Positions 16,905 to 25,423 of a stretch of 64,000 bases of DNA are shown here, piece by piece. Numbering within the stretch: the first letter of the stretch is position 1; each line of letters starts with the position of its first letter. The stretch comes from Paracoccus methylarcula (GTDB lineage Bacteria > Pseudomonadota > Alphaproteobacteria > Rhodobacterales > Rhodobacteraceae): assembly GCF_003007735.2 (NCBI RefSeq), contig NZ_PXNQ02000004.1, forward strand, positions 62,001 through 126,000, given 5' to 3'. The notes beneath the pieces were generated by a model. It was given only the letters and a program-made list of their open reading frames with translations. It was not told the DNA's origin and searched no databases. Made by a program: the position numbers and the translations under genes.

Positions 16905-16935
16905 GGCGGGAGAGGCCGGGACGCAGCCTTGTGCT
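16815..16935. ncRNA. candidate structured RNA of unknown class
   Basis: The segment has dense complementary pairing. Stems seen by eye: GCGGT/ACCGC (16824-16828 with 16848-16852) enclosing GGCT/AGCC; a long-range 8-bp stem CGTCCCGG/CCGGGACG (16865-16872 with 16916-16923) closing a junction with two hairpins, GGGC/GCCC (16878-16892) and CCCGTC-GTGA-GGCGGG (16895-16910), the latter with a GNRA-type loop on the plus strand. AGGCTG (16831-16836) can alternatively pair with CAGCCT (16924-16929), giving two exclusive folds. It matches none of the riboswitch, 6S, SRP, RNase P or tmRNA signatures I know. The strand is unresolved; the GTGA loop and the small ORF favour plus, while the flanking genes are all minus. 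Confidence 0.4.
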
Positions 16936-16955
16936 TCTTCTTTGCACAAATACCT
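16933..16955 (-). repeat. T-rich intergenic repeat, copy 2 (inverted relative to copy 1)
   Basis: GCTTCTTCTTTGCACAAATA plus CCT, the reverse complement of copy 1 except for two central bases and one end base. It lies 31 bases from the stop of the acyl-CoA dehydrogenase gene. Confidence 0.8.
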
Positions 16956-16985
16956 GTTCCGGCCTTGCCCATCTTTGCCACCGCT

Positions 16986-18761
16986 TCAGAATGCTTCCGC
17001 ATCAAGGGCCATCACCGGATCGGCGCCGGACTGGATGCGGGCCAAGTGCGTGGCGGTCATCGGCAGTTGACGCTTCATGTAGTAGCGGCCGGTGGCGAGC
17101 TTCGTCTCGAGATATTCCTTGTCGCCATCACCCGCGCCCAGGGCGGTCTGTGCGGCCACCGCCATCTGCGCCCACATGAAGCCAAGCGTGACATGCCCGA
17201 AGAGATGCATGAAGTCATAGGAGCCCGACAGGGCGTCATTCGGGTTCTTCATGCCGCGTTCCATGAAGAACATGCCGGCTGTCTGCAGATCCTTCGAGGC
17301 GGCTTTCAACGGCTCGACGAAATCACCGGCGAGGGCTTCGTTCCCACCATGCTCCTTGCAGAAGGATTTTACCATCTCGAAGAAGCCCATGACATGCTTG
17401 CCGCCGTCCTGCGCCAGCTTGCGGCCGACAAGGTCCAGCGCCTGCACGCCATTCGCACCCTCGTAGATCATGGTGATGCGGGCATCGCGGACGAACTGGC
17501 TCATGCCCTGCTCCTCGATATAGCCGTGCCCGCCATAGACCTGTTGCGCCAGCACCGCCGATTCGAAGCCCTTGTCGGTCAGGAAGCCCTTGATGACCGG
17601 CGTCAGCAGCGAGATCAGCCCTTCGGCCTCGGCATCGCCCTGGTGACCGCGATCGATCATATGCGCGCCCCACAGCGCCAGCATCCTTGCGCCTTCGAGG
17701 AAGGATTTCTGGTCCATCAGGCTGCGCCGGATATCGGGATGCACGATGAGCGGATCGGCGGGGCCCGAGGGGTTCTCGGCCCCGGTCACGGCACGGCCCT
17801 GCAGCCGTTCGCGGGCATATTCGACGGCGTTCTGATAGGCGGGCACCGCGCAGGCATAGCCCTGCAGCCCGACACCCATGCGGGCTTCGTTCATCATGGT
17901 GAACATGGCGCGCATACCCTTGTGCAACTCGCCCAGCAGCCAGCCCCTGGCACCGTCGTAATTCATCACGCAGGTCGAATTGCCGTGGATGCCCATCTTC
18001 TCTTCGAGATTGCCGACCGAGACCGCGTTCCGTTCGCCCGGTGAGCCGTCCTCGTTCACCAGGAGTTTCGGCACGATGAAAAGCGAGATGCCCTTGGTGC
18101 CCTCGCCCCCGCCCGGAGCCTTGGCCAGCACCAGGTGGATGACGTTTTCCGACAGGTCGTGATCGCCTGCCGAGATGAAGATCTTCTGGCCGGTGATCAG
18201 GTAACTGCCATCCTCCTGCGGTTCCGCCCTGGTCCGCAGCATGCCCAGATCGGTGCCGCAATGCGGCTCGGTCAGGTTCATTGTGCCGGTCCAGTCGCAA
18301 CTCACCATTTTCGGCAGGTAGGTCTGCTTCTGTTCGTCGGTGCCATGGGCGTGGATGGCGGAATAGGCGCCATGGGTCAGGCCCTGATACATGTTGAAGG
18401 CCATGTTGGCCGAGACGAACATCTCGCCCGTGGCGACGCCGAGCGTATAGGGCATGCCCTGTCCGCCATATTCGGGATCGCAGTCCAGCCCGGGCCAGCC
18501 GCCTTCCTTCATCGCCTCGAATGCCTTGTCGAAGCCTTCGGGTGTGCGCACCACGCCGTTTTCCAACGTGCAGCCCTGCCGGTCGCCGACCGTGTTCAGC
18601 GGTGCCAGCACCTCGGAGGCCAGCTTGCCCGCGGCGTCCAGCACGGCCTCGGTGAAATCGCGGTCGAGTTCATCATGGCCGGGCAGGCCGGATTGCGACA
18701 GCTTCAGCACGTCGTGGAGGGCGAACTGCATGTCGCGGATCGGGGGGGTATAGATCGGCAT
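16986..18761 (-). CDS. acyl-CoA dehydrogenase with C-terminal extension
   Basis: A 591-residue FAD enzyme catalysing the first dehydrogenation of an acyl-CoA. It has the N-terminal helical domain, the middle domain motif [17 protein letters not shown] (about 158-174) that contacts FAD and substrate, and [17 protein letters not shown] (around 425-441), which holds the catalytic glutamate. The extra C-terminal domain and length place it in the long ACAD group used for fatty or aryl acyl-CoA, not the 380-residue short-chain group. Its start is 3 bases beyond the MerR gene stop, so the regulator and enzyme share a transcript. Confidence 0.93.
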   Translation of the reverse strand: MPIYTPPIRDMQFALHDVLKLSQSGLPGHDELDRDFTEAVLDAAGKLASEVLAPLNTVGDRQGCTLENGVVRTPEGFDKAFEAMKEGGWPGLDCDPEYGGQGMPYTLGVATGEMFVSANMAFNMYQGLTHGAYSAIHAHGTDEQKQTYLPKMVSCDWTGTMNLTEPHCGTDLGMLRTRAEPQEDGSYLITGQKIFISAGDHDLSENVIHLVLAKAPGGGEGTKGISLFIVPKLLVNEDGSPGERNAVSVGNLEEKMGIHGNSTCVMNYDGARGWLLGELHKGMRAMFTMMNEARMGVGLQGYACAVPAYQNAVEYARERLQGRAVTGAENPSGPADPLIVHPDIRRSLMDQKSFLEGARMLALWGAHMIDRGHQGDAEAEGLISLLTPVIKGFLTDKGFESAVLAQQVYGGHGYIEEQGMSQFVRDARITMIYEGANGVQALDLVGRKLAQDGGKHVMGFFEMVKSFCKEHGGNEALAGDFVEPLKAASKDLQTAGMFFMERGMKNPNDALSGSYDFMHLFGHVTLGFMWAQMAVAAQTALGAGDGDKEYLETKLATGRYYMKRQLPMTATHLARIQSGADPVMALDAEAF

Positions 18762-18764
18762 GGT

Positions 18765-19163
18765 TTATCCTGAACGCTTGCTTCGGGTTGCGGTGGACAG
18801 GCGGCTTTCGGCATCGCCGATCTGCGTCTGCAGTTCGGCAATCGCCTCGCTGAGTTCCGAATATTGACGTTCCATGTCTTCCAGACGTTCCCGCGCCACC
18901 TGGATGGTGGCGGCGATCTGCGTCTCGTTCCGGCCGCCCGGCTCGTAGAGTTCGAGCAATTGGCGGATCTGTTCGAGGCTGAAGCCAAAGCGCTTGCCGC
19001 GCAGGATCAGTGTCAGCCGCGCCCTGTCCCGGCGGTCATACAGCCGGTGCTGGCCGCGACGTTGGGGAAAGATCAGTTCCCGCGCCTCGTAGAAGCGCAG
19101 GGTGCGGGGGGTGACGCCGAAGCTGTCGCACATCTGGCGGATCGTCATCAGCTCGTCGGACAT
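18765..19163 (-). CDS. MerR family transcriptional regulator 1
   Basis: A 132-residue DNA-binding protein. MSDELMTIRQMCDSFGVTPRTLRFYEARELI is the MerR winged helix-turn-helix, followed by LILRGKRFGFSLEQIRQLLELY and a coiled-coil dimerisation helix (about 80-130). No metal-binding cysteines are present at the C-terminus, so it is not a metal sensor. The start was chosen because AGGAGG stands ahead of it. It is the first gene of the acyl-CoA dehydrogenase transcript and probably controls beta-oxidation; by analogy with LiuR-type MerR proteins the effector may be an acyl-CoA, an inference. Confidence 0.9.
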   Translation of the reverse strand: MSDELMTIRQMCDSFGVTPRTLRFYEARELIFPQRRGQHRLYDRRDRARLTLILRGKRFGFSLEQIRQLLELYEPGGRNETQIAATIQVARERLEDMERQYSELSEAIAELQTQIGDAESRLSTATRSKRSG

Positions 19164-19208
19164 GGATCGCGGTTCCTCCTCATTCACCGTCTGTCGTCCT
19201 TGGCAGCA

Positions 19209-19253
19209 TACATAGCCAAAAGTTGACGCGAACGTAATCGAAACGCTGCGTCA
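19209..19253 (-). promoter_or_regulatory. candidate promoter and operator for the MerR1 / beta-oxidation transcript
   Basis: On the minus strand TTACGT (19232-19237) and TATGTA (19209-19214) are separated by 17 bases and resemble -35 and -10 boxes, about 45 bases upstream of the MerR1 start. The inverted repeat TGACGC-N18-GCGTCA (19224-19253) overlaps the -35 side and is a candidate regulator site; TGACGC recurs once near 19721 before MerR2. Confidence 0.35.
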
Positions 19254-19300
19254 CAACCGACAGGCGGACCAGACCCGGCCGCAAGGCCGGATGGGGCAGG

Positions 19301-19681
19301 TCAATCGAGCCCCTTCAATTCATCGGCGGCCGTGTCGCGCAGATCCTGCAGATCGGCGCGGGCCGCCTGCAATTCCTCGATCTGCCCGGCAAGGACCCCA
19401 AGCTGCCGGTCGGCAAGCTCCAGCCAGACCTGCAACTGTTCGCGGCTGCCCTTTTGTTCATAGATCAGCAACCATTGGCGAATCTCTTCCAGCGAGAAAC
19501 CGAAACGCCGGCCGCGCAGGATCAGCGTCATGCGCGCAGCCTCGCGCGGGCCGTAAAAGCGGGAACGCCCTTCCTTACGTGGCTGCAGCAGTTCGATATA
19601 CTCGTAGTAACGCAGGGTTCGGGGCGTCACGTCGAACTTCGCGCACATCTCCTTGAAACCGATTACCTGATCGTCCGTCAT
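19301..19681 (-). CDS. MerR family transcriptional regulator 2
   Basis: A 126-residue paralogue of the neighbouring MerR protein. The N-terminal domain is MTDDQVIGFKEMCAKFDVTPRTLRYYEYIELL, then LILRGRRFGFSLEEIRQWLLIYE and a helical, coiled-coil C-terminus (about 75-126). The two regulators share the VTPRTLR(F/Y)YE and LILRG(K/R)RFGFSLE(Q/E)IRQ segments, so they derive from duplication and may bind similar sites or form heterodimers. It lies 138 bases upstream of MerR1 and is divergent from the thioesterase operon. Confidence 0.88.
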   Translation of the reverse strand: MTDDQVIGFKEMCAKFDVTPRTLRYYEYIELLQPRKEGRSRFYGPREAARMTLILRGRRFGFSLEEIRQWLLIYEQKGSREQLQVWLELADRQLGVLAGQIEELQAARADLQDLRDTAADELKGLD

Positions 19682-19826
19682 CCGCCTCTCCCAGCATCCG
19701 CTTGCCTGAAAGGCTATCCTGACGCAGGTTGCTTCTCAACCGAAAGGCGCGGATAGCGGTGAACGGGACTTGAGCAGGCATGGTTGCCCCGGCTAAGCCA
19801 TGGGCAGATTTGAGGAGACCGGACAG

Positions 19827-20276
19827 ATGGGCGATGACGCGAAGGACGCCACGCAGGACGACAATCACGCCCGAATCGCCCAGGCATTCATCGAATCGAT
19901 TCCCCATGCCAGCGCGTTGCGGATGCAAGTGGACGAGATCGGAGACGGCCGCGCGGTGATCTCGATGCCGTGGGATGAACACCTGGTCGGCGATCCGCGC
20001 AGCGGGGTCATCCATGGCGGGGTCGTCTCGGCGCTGATGGATACCTGTTGCGGTGCAGCGGTCATGGCGCATTCCAGCCAACCGCGCTCGACCGCGACCA
20101 TCGATCTGCGCATCGACTATATGCGCGCGGCCAAGCCGGGCCAGCGGATCACTGCGCGGGCCGAGGTCTATCACATGACCCGCAGCGTGGCATTCATGCG
20201 GGCCGTGGCGCTGGACGATGATGACGCAAGCAATCCGGTTGCCACCGCGACCGGCGCCTTCACGGCGGAACGATAG
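19827..20276 (+). CDS. PaaI-like hotdog thioesterase A
   Basis: A 149-residue hotdog-fold protein of the PaaI/YdiI group that hydrolyses acyl- or aryl-CoA thioesters. The fold's active region is HGGVVSALMDTCCGAAVMAH (about 61-80), with the Gly-Gly and acidic residue typical of the group; TATIDLRIDYMRAA is the central strand. The start MGDDAKD was chosen for its AGGAG site; an ATG nine codons upstream lacks one. It is followed 10 bases later by a second thioesterase and then a MATE exporter, divergent from the MerR/beta-oxidation block. Confidence 0.86.
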   Translation: MGDDAKDATQDDNHARIAQAFIESIPHASALRMQVDEIGDGRAVISMPWDEHLVGDPRSGVIHGGVVSALMDTCCGAAVMAHSSQPRSTATIDLRIDYMRAAKPGQRITARAEVYHMTRSVAFMRAVALDDDDASNPVATATGAFTAER

Positions 20277-20286
20277 GGGCAGGCCA

Positions 20287-20784
20287 ATGGATCGCAACGA
20301 GCCGCTGGACCAGATCAAGACCCGCCGCGATTCGGCGCTGAACGCGCTGGTCTCGGGCGTTCCCTATATGAATTGGCTGGGTATCAGGTTCGACCGGCGG
20401 GGGGATGAGTTGACCGCCGTCCTGCCCTTTGACCGAAAGCTGATCGGCAACCCGCAGCTTCCGGCGTTGCATGGTGGCGTGACTGCGGCCTTCTTGGAGA
20501 TGACCGCGATTGTCGAATTGGCATGGGCGGCGATGTGGGAGGATCTCGAATCGGGCCGTATCGCCCCCGATGCGGCCATGCCCGAAAGCCTGCCGCGCCT
20601 GCCCAAGACCATCGATTTCACCGTCGATTACCTGCGCAGCGGCCTGCCCCGCGACGCCTATGCCCGCGCCAATGTGGTGCGCTCGGGGCGGCGCTACGCC
20701 TCGGTCCAGGTCGAGGCATGGCAGGACAACCGCGCCAAGCTGATCGCCCAGGCAACGGCGCATTTCCTGATGCCGCAGGGGTGA
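20287..20784 (+). CDS. PaaI-like hotdog thioesterase B
   Basis: A 165-residue hotdog protein. The typical helix region is ALHGGVTAAFLEMTAIVELAW (about 61-81) and the central strand is TIDFTVDYLRSG (about 107-118). Compared with thioesterase A it has an insertion of about 25 residues after the central helix. The paired genes may form a heteromer or act on different acyl-CoA. The start MDRNEPLDQIKTRRD lies 10 bases after the preceding stop; the frame is open upstream inside that gene. The MATE gene begins 4 bases beyond the stop. Confidence 0.84.
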   Translation: MDRNEPLDQIKTRRDSALNALVSGVPYMNWLGIRFDRRGDELTAVLPFDRKLIGNPQLPALHGGVTAAFLEMTAIVELAWAAMWEDLESGRIAPDAAMPESLPRLPKTIDFTVDYLRSGLPRDAYARANVVRSGRRYASVQVEAWQDNRAKLIAQATAHFLMPQG

Positions 20785-20788
20785 TCGG

Positions 20789-22105
20789 ATGGAGATCACC
20801 CACCGGCGGGTGCTGAATATCGCCCTGCCCATCGTCCTGTCGAACGTGACCGTGCCGCTTCTGGGGCTGGTCGATACCGGGGTCGTGGGCCAGCTTGGCC
20901 GGGCCGAGCCGATCGGCGCGGTCGGGATCGGCGCGGTGATCCTGACCTCGATCTACTGGATCTTCGGTTTCCTGCGCATGGGGACCTCGGGGCTGGTGGC
21001 GCAAAGCCACGGGGCGGGCGACGGTGCGCAGGTGGGGGCCCATCTGCTGCGGGCGCTAACCATTGCGGGGATCGCGGGGCTGGTCCTGATCCTGTTGCAA
21101 CTGCCCATCTTCTGGGCGGCGTTCCGGCTGGCGCCGGCATCGGGCGAGGTCGAATCGCTGGCGCGCGATTACCTGGCCATCCGTATCTGGGGGGCGCCCG
21201 CCACCATCGGCCTTTACGCCATCACCGGCTGGCTGATCGCCATCGAGCGGACGCGGGCGGTGCTGGCGCTGCAGGTGTTGCAGAACGGGTTGAACGTGGG
21301 GCTGGATGTCTGGTTCGTGCTGGGCATCGGCATGGGCGTGACCGGAGTCGCTTGGGCGACATTGATCGCGGAATGGGCCGGGCTGATGCTGGGCCTGTGG
21401 CTTGCCCGCCATGCCCTGCGCGCCGCCATAACTGCCGCCCGCAATGCCGCCACGCTGTTCGCGCGGGACAAGCTGAACCGGCTCTTGCGGGTGAATGGTG
21501 ATATCATGATCCGCTCGGTGCTGCTGCAGGCGAGCTTCACCAGCTTCCTGTTTCTCGGGGCGGCGCAGGGCGATGTGACCCTGGCGGCCAACCAGGTGCT
21601 GGTGCAGTTCCTGGCGATTACCGCCTTCGCTCTGGACGGTTTCGCATTCGCCGCCGAAAGCCTTGTCGGGCAGGCCGTCGGGGCCTACCGGCCCGAGAAG
21701 GTACGCCGCGCCTCTATCGTGACATCGCAATGGGGCGTTGGGGGCGCGATCGTCCTGGGGCTGGTCTTCTGGTTCGGCGGCGGGGCGATCATCGACCTGC
21801 TGACCACTGCGCCCGAGGTCCGGGCAGAGGCGCGTCAATACCTGGTCTGGATGGGCTTCGCGCCGCTGATCGGCGTTGCCAGCTGGATGTATGATGGCAT
21901 CTTCATCGGAGCCACCCTGACGCGCGAGATGCGCCTCGCGATGCTGCAGGCGGTGGCGGTCTATGTCGCGGCGATCCTGATATTGCCGCCGCTGATGGGT
22001 AATCACGGGCTCTGGGCGGCGCTGATGATCCTGAACGCGGCCCGGGGGGCGACCATGGCCCGGATGTATATGCGCGCAGAGGCGGCGGCAACGGCGCGGG
22101 CCTGA
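20789..22105 (+). CDS. MATE family efflux transporter (DinF-like)
   Basis: A 438-residue inner-membrane protein with 12 hydrophobic segments in two six-helix bundles. The opening LNIALPIVLSNVTVPLLGLVDTGVVGQLG is typical of the DinF branch, as is the helix 7 acidic residue region AITAFALDGFAFAAESLVGQAVG. MATE proteins export cationic or organic compounds in exchange for Na+ or H+. It is the third gene of an operon with two thioesterases, so export of a product released from CoA is conceivable; the substrate is not known. Confidence 0.9.
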   Translation: MEITHRRVLNIALPIVLSNVTVPLLGLVDTGVVGQLGRAEPIGAVGIGAVILTSIYWIFGFLRMGTSGLVAQSHGAGDGAQVGAHLLRALTIAGIAGLVLILLQLPIFWAAFRLAPASGEVESLARDYLAIRIWGAPATIGLYAITGWLIAIERTRAVLALQVLQNGLNVGLDVWFVLGIGMGVTGVAWATLIAEWAGLMLGLWLARHALRAAITAARNAATLFARDKLNRLLRVNGDIMIRSVLLQASFTSFLFLGAAQGDVTLAANQVLVQFLAITAFALDGFAFAAESLVGQAVGAYRPEKVRRASIVTSQWGVGGAIVLGLVFWFGGGAIIDLLTTAPEVRAEARQYLVWMGFAPLIGVASWMYDGIFIGATLTREMRLAMLQAVAVYVAAILILPPLMGNHGLWAALMILNAARGATMARMYMRAEAAATARA

Positions 22106-22158
22106 GGGCATGGTGTGATTCGCGTCCCGCGATGACCGGGGTTCCACCCCGGACCCCG

Positions 22159-22181
22159 AGGTATTTGGACAAGGAAGAAGC
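22159..22181 (+). repeat. T-rich intergenic repeat, copy 3
   Basis: AGGTATTTGGACAAGGAAGA plus AGC, in the convergent gap between the MATE gene and the zeta-subunit gene. It is preceded by a GGGG/CCCC-rich stretch (22139-22158), as at copies 1 and 5. Confidence 0.75.
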
Positions 22182-22276
22182 GGGATGCGGCCCATCACGG
22201 CAATGGGGCGAGTCGTTCGCAGCGTATCACGGATATGTGGCCCGCATACGCCCCATGCGTGTCCGTTGCGAAAAAA

Positions 22277-22292
22277 GGGGGCCGAAGCCCCC
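22277..22292 (-). terminator. rho-independent terminator of the zeta-subunit gene
   Basis: GGGGGC-CGAA-GCCCCC on the plus strand; read on the minus strand it is GGGGGC with a TTCG tetraloop, GCCCCC and then six T, a textbook terminator 27 bases beyond the stop. Confidence 0.85.
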
Positions 22293-22318
22293 TGATTCCG
22301 TTGCAGAGCGTTTCGGGT

Positions 22319-22636
22319 CTAGCTTGTCTCGCCGATCACCTGCCGCTTGGCCTCTTCCAACATTTCCGCCATCTTGGCGCGGATCGTGGCGGCGTCGGCG
22401 CGGCCTTCCAGGTCGCCGGCCAGCTTGCGGAACACGTCGTCATCACCGGGCTCTTCGAAATCCGACGAAACGACGGTCAGCGCATAACTTCTTGCTTCAT
22501 CGCCCGATTTCCCCAGTAATTCGGCCGCCCATTCGCCCAGCAGGCGATTGCGGCGCGCCTCGGCCTTGAAGCGCAGATCGGCGTCATGGGCGAATTTCGC
22601 CTCATATGAACGCTCGCGGTCGTCAAAGGTGGTCAT
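22319..22636 (-). CDS. F1FO-ATPase inhibitor zeta subunit (DUF1476)
   Basis: A 105-residue helical protein matching the Paracoccus denitrificans zeta subunit, which binds F1 and blocks ATP hydrolysis while allowing synthesis. The match is clear along the length: [30 protein letters not shown] at the N-terminus, the inhibitory region, then [31 protein letters not shown] and [15 protein letters not shown]. It stands alone, far from the atp operon, divergent from purC with 127 bases between the starts, and has its own terminator. Residual regulation cannot be read from the sequence. Confidence 0.93.
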   Translation of the reverse strand: MTTFDDRERSYEAKFAHDADLRFKAEARRNRLLGEWAAELLGKSGDEARSYALTVVSSDFEEPGDDDVFRKLAGDLEGRADAATIRAKMAEMLEEAKRQVIGETS

Positions 22637-22763
22637 GCTTGGCCTCCTGATTAGCGGTCGGATCCCGGTATGCCCATTGCGGAGCCGCGCCGCAAGCCTT
22701 ATTGCCCCCCGACCCTGTTCTGCGCTAAGGGCGGGCAGTCAGATGCGAAAGGATGGCCCCCTC

Positions 22764-23525
22764 ATGGCTCCGCGGCGCAAGAAAATCTACGAAGGCAAGG
22801 CGAAGATCCTTTACGAAGGCACCGAGCCGGGCACGCTGGTGCAATATTTCAAGGACGACGCGACGGCCTTCAATGCCCAGAAAAAGGCGGTGATCGAGGG
22901 CAAGGGCGTGCTCAACAACCGCCTGTCCGAATTCTTCATGCAAGGGCTCACGAATATCGGCGTGCCCAATCACTTTATCCGCCGCATCAACATGCGCGAG
23001 CAATTGATCCGCCAGGTCGAGATCATCCCGCTTGAGGTGATCGTGCGCAATTTCGCCGCCGGCTCGCTGTCCAAGCGCCTTGGGCTGGAGGAGGGCACGC
23101 AATTGCCGCGCCCGATCGTCGAATACAGCTTCAAGAATGACGATCTGGGCGATCCGATGGTGTCCGAGGAATATGTCATCGCCTTCGGTTGGGCCAGTCA
23201 ACAGGATCTTGACGATATCGTCAGCCTTGCCTTGCGGGTGAATGATTTCCTCTCGGGCGTGTTCTTCGGTGTCGGCATCAAGCTGATCGATTTCAAGATC
23301 GAGATCGGCCGGATATGGGACAATGATTTCATGCGGTTGATCGTTGCCGATGAAATCAGCCCCGATTCCTGCCGCCTGTGGGACCTGAAGACCGGGCAAA
23401 AGCTGGACAAGGATGTGTTCCGCCGCGATCTGGGCGATCTGACCGACGCCTATACCGAGGTCGCCCGCCGTTTCGGCCTCATGCCCGCGAACACGACCAG
23501 CCTGAAACCGACCGCGATCAACTAA
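22764..23525 (+). CDS. purC: phosphoribosylaminoimidazole-succinocarboxamide synthase
   Basis: A 253-residue SAICAR synthetase of purine synthesis, joining CAIR and aspartate with [22 protein letters not shown] is the usual N-terminus, with AAAGGA upstream; the frame is open for 72 codons further but those residues are not PurC-like. Family signatures include [17 protein letters not shown] and [11 protein letters not shown] (about 170-180). purS follows after 13 bases, but purQ, which normally comes next, is absent. Confidence 0.96.
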   Translation: MAPRRKKIYEGKAKILYEGTEPGTLVQYFKDDATAFNAQKKAVIEGKGVLNNRLSEFFMQGLTNIGVPNHFIRRINMREQLIRQVEIIPLEVIVRNFAAGSLSKRLGLEEGTQLPRPIVEYSFKNDDLGDPMVSEEYVIAFGWASQQDLDDIVSLALRVNDFLSGVFFGVGIKLIDFKIEIGRIWDNDFMRLIVADEISPDSCRLWDLKTGQKLDKDVFRRDLGDLTDAYTEVARRFGLMPANTTSLKPTAIN

Positions 23526-23538
23526 GAGGGAAAGCCCC

Positions 23539-23778
23539 ATGAAAGCCCGTATCACCATCATGCTCAAGGACGGCGTTCTCGATCCACAGGGAGAGGCGAT
23601 CCGCCATGCGCTTGGCGGATTGGGGCACAGGGGCGTGACGGGCGTGCGCCAGGGCAAGCTGATCGAGCTGGACCTGGATGCGACCGATCCGGAAGCCGCC
23701 CGTGCGGAGGTGGCGAAAATGTGTGAAGGTCTGTTGGCCAACATGGTGATCGAGAAATACTCGATCGAGATCGCCTGA
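23539..23778 (+). CDS. purS: phosphoribosylformylglycinamidine synthase subunit PurS
   Basis: A 79-residue subunit that helps PurL and PurQ form the FGAM synthase complex, bridging the amidotransferase and synthase. KARITIMLKDGVLDPQGEAI and the LG..G...VRQGKLIEL core are diagnostic, and the length is usual. The partners purQ and purL must lie elsewhere; here the next gene belongs to an amino acid transporter, 79 bases downstream. Confidence 0.95.
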   Translation: MKARITIMLKDGVLDPQGEAIRHALGGLGHRGVTGVRQGKLIELDLDATDPEAARAEVAKMCEGLLANMVIEKYSIEIA

Positions 23779-23857
23779 ACGACGGCGCATGCTCGAACCT
23801 GTTGCAATCGCCGCGTAATTGTCGCCCAATACGCGGATGGAAAGCCGGAACGACAAG

Positions 23858-24637
23858 ATGCCCGAAGATACACCCCCCGTTATCCAGATAACCGGGCTGC
23901 ACAAGGCCTATGGTCAACTGGAGGTTCTCAAGGGGGTCTCGATGACCGCTCCGCGCGGCCATGTTGTCAGCCTGATCGGATCCTCCGGTTCTGGGAAATC
24001 GACGCTTCTGCGCTGTTGCAACCTGCTGGAAAACAGCCAGCAGGGCGAGATTCTCTTCGATGGCGAGGCCGTTCATTGGAAGAAGCAGGGGCAAGAGCGT
24101 GTGCCCGCCGACCGGGCGCAGGTGACGCGTTTCCGCACCAACCTGTCGATGGTGTTCCAGCAGTTCAACCTGTGGTCCCACATGACGATCCTGCAGAATG
24201 TCATGGAAGCCCCGCTGACCGTGCTGGGCGAAAAGCGCACCGAAGTCGAGGAACGGGCGCGGGCGCTTCTGGCCAAGGTGGGTATCGGCGACAAGGCCGA
24301 GGCCTGGCCCGCCCAGCTTTCGGGTGGGCAGCAGCAACGGGCGGCGATCGCGCGGGCATTGTGCATGGAACCGCGGGCATTGCTGTTCGACGAGCCGACC
24401 AGCGCGCTCGACCCGGAACTGCAGCAGGAGGTCGTGCGTGTCATCAAGGACCTCGCGGCAGAGCATCGCACCATGATCATCGTCACGCATGACATGCGCC
24501 TTGCCGCAGATGTCAGTGATCACGTCGTTTTCCTGCATGAAGGTCTCATCTGCGAGGAAGGCCCGCCCGACCGGCTTTTCGGCGCTCCGCAAACCGAGCG
24601 GCTGCGCCAGTTTCTCAGTGCCACGATGGTGGCCTGA
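23858..24637 (+). CDS. polar amino acid ABC transporter, ATP-binding protein
   Basis: A 259-residue ABC ATPase of the HisP/GlnQ type. Walker A is GSSGSGKST (near residue 40), the Q-loop is VFQQFNLWSH, the signature motif is LSGGQQQR and Walker B is ALLFDEPTSALD, followed by TMIIVTHDM. The start MPEDTPPVIQ is the most family-like; ATG at 23837 and TTG at 23819 are possible. It energises the two permeases encoded downstream. Confidence 0.93.
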   Translation: MPEDTPPVIQITGLHKAYGQLEVLKGVSMTAPRGHVVSLIGSSGSGKSTLLRCCNLLENSQQGEILFDGEAVHWKKQGQERVPADRAQVTRFRTNLSMVFQQFNLWSHMTILQNVMEAPLTVLGEKRTEVEERARALLAKVGIGDKAEAWPAQLSGGQQQRAAIARALCMEPRALLFDEPTSALDPELQQEVVRVIKDLAAEHRTMIIVTHDMRLAADVSDHVVFLHEGLICEEGPPDRLFGAPQTERLRQFLSATMVA

Positions 24638-24661
24638 TCTTGTCCAACAGGAGAGTATAAA

Positions 24662-25387
24662 ATGAAAAAACTGATCCTTGCCGCAACCGCTCTGGCCATG
24701 AGCGCCGGGATGGGCATGGGCGAGACCGTTCGCCTTGGCACCGAGGGGGCCTATCCTCCGTATAACTTCGTCAATGATGCAGGCGAGGTGGACGGCTACG
24801 AGCGTGAGCTCGGCGATGAGCTGTGCAAGCGTGCCGAGCTGGACTGCACCTGGGTCAAGAATGACTGGGATTCGATCATCCCGAACCTCGTTTCGGGCAA
24901 TTACGACGCGATCCTGGCCGGGATGAGCATCACGCCCGAGCGCGAGGAGGTCATCGCCTTTACCCAGAACTACATCCCGCCAGCGGCCTCGGCCTATGCC
25001 GCATTGTCGGAGGATGCCGATATCGAGGGTGGCGTGGTCGCCGCCCAGACCGGGACGATCCAGGCCAGCCATGTGGCTGAAAGCGGGGCGACCTTGCTGG
25101 AATATGCCACCCCGGACGAGACCGTTGCCGCCGTTCGCAATGGCGAGGCGGACGCGGTCTTTGCCGACAAGGACTTCCTTGTGCCCGTGGTCGAGGAATC
25201 GGGTGGCGAAATGGTCTGGATCGGTGATGACGTGCCCTTGGGCGGCGGGATTGGCGTCGGTCTGCGCCAATCGGACACCGAATTGAAGGAAAAGCTGGAC
25301 GCTGTCATCGGGGAAATGAAAGAGGATGGTACCATCAACGAGATGATCGCGAAGTGGTTCGGCGAAGACGCCCCGCTTTTCGAATGA
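24662..25387 (+). CDS. polar amino acid ABC transporter, periplasmic binding protein
   Basis: A 241-residue type 2 binding protein (SBP_bac_3). A Sec signal peptide (about residues 1-21) precedes VRLGTEGAYPPYNFVNDAGEV, the typical first lobe of lysine/arginine/ornithine or polyamine-type receptors. YDAILAGMSITPEREEVIAFT is the conserved ligand-binding stretch with its arginine for the alpha-carboxylate. AGGAGAG precedes the ATG, 24 bases after the ATPase gene. The ligand is an amino acid or related compound; the adjacent glutamine-synthetase-like gene hints at an amine. Confidence 0.9.
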   Translation: MKKLILAATALAMSAGMGMGETVRLGTEGAYPPYNFVNDAGEVDGYERELGDELCKRAELDCTWVKNDWDSIIPNLVSGNYDAILAGMSITPEREEVIAFTQNYIPPAASAYAALSEDADIEGGVVAAQTGTIQASHVAESGATLLEYATPDETVAAVRNGEADAVFADKDFLVPVVEESGGEMVWIGDDVPLGGGIGVGLRQSDTELKEKLDAVIGEMKEDGTINEMIAKWFGEDAPLFE

Positions 25388-25423
25388 CATGAAACGCCGC
25401 CTCCGATTCCGGTCGGTGGCGGC

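Noticed and set aside
16845-16920. Resemblance of ACCGCCAAAGGAG and GGGAGAG to glycine riboswitch cores
   Set aside because: The two parts are in the wrong order for one aptamer, the CTCTCAGGC segment is missing and no glycine gene follows.
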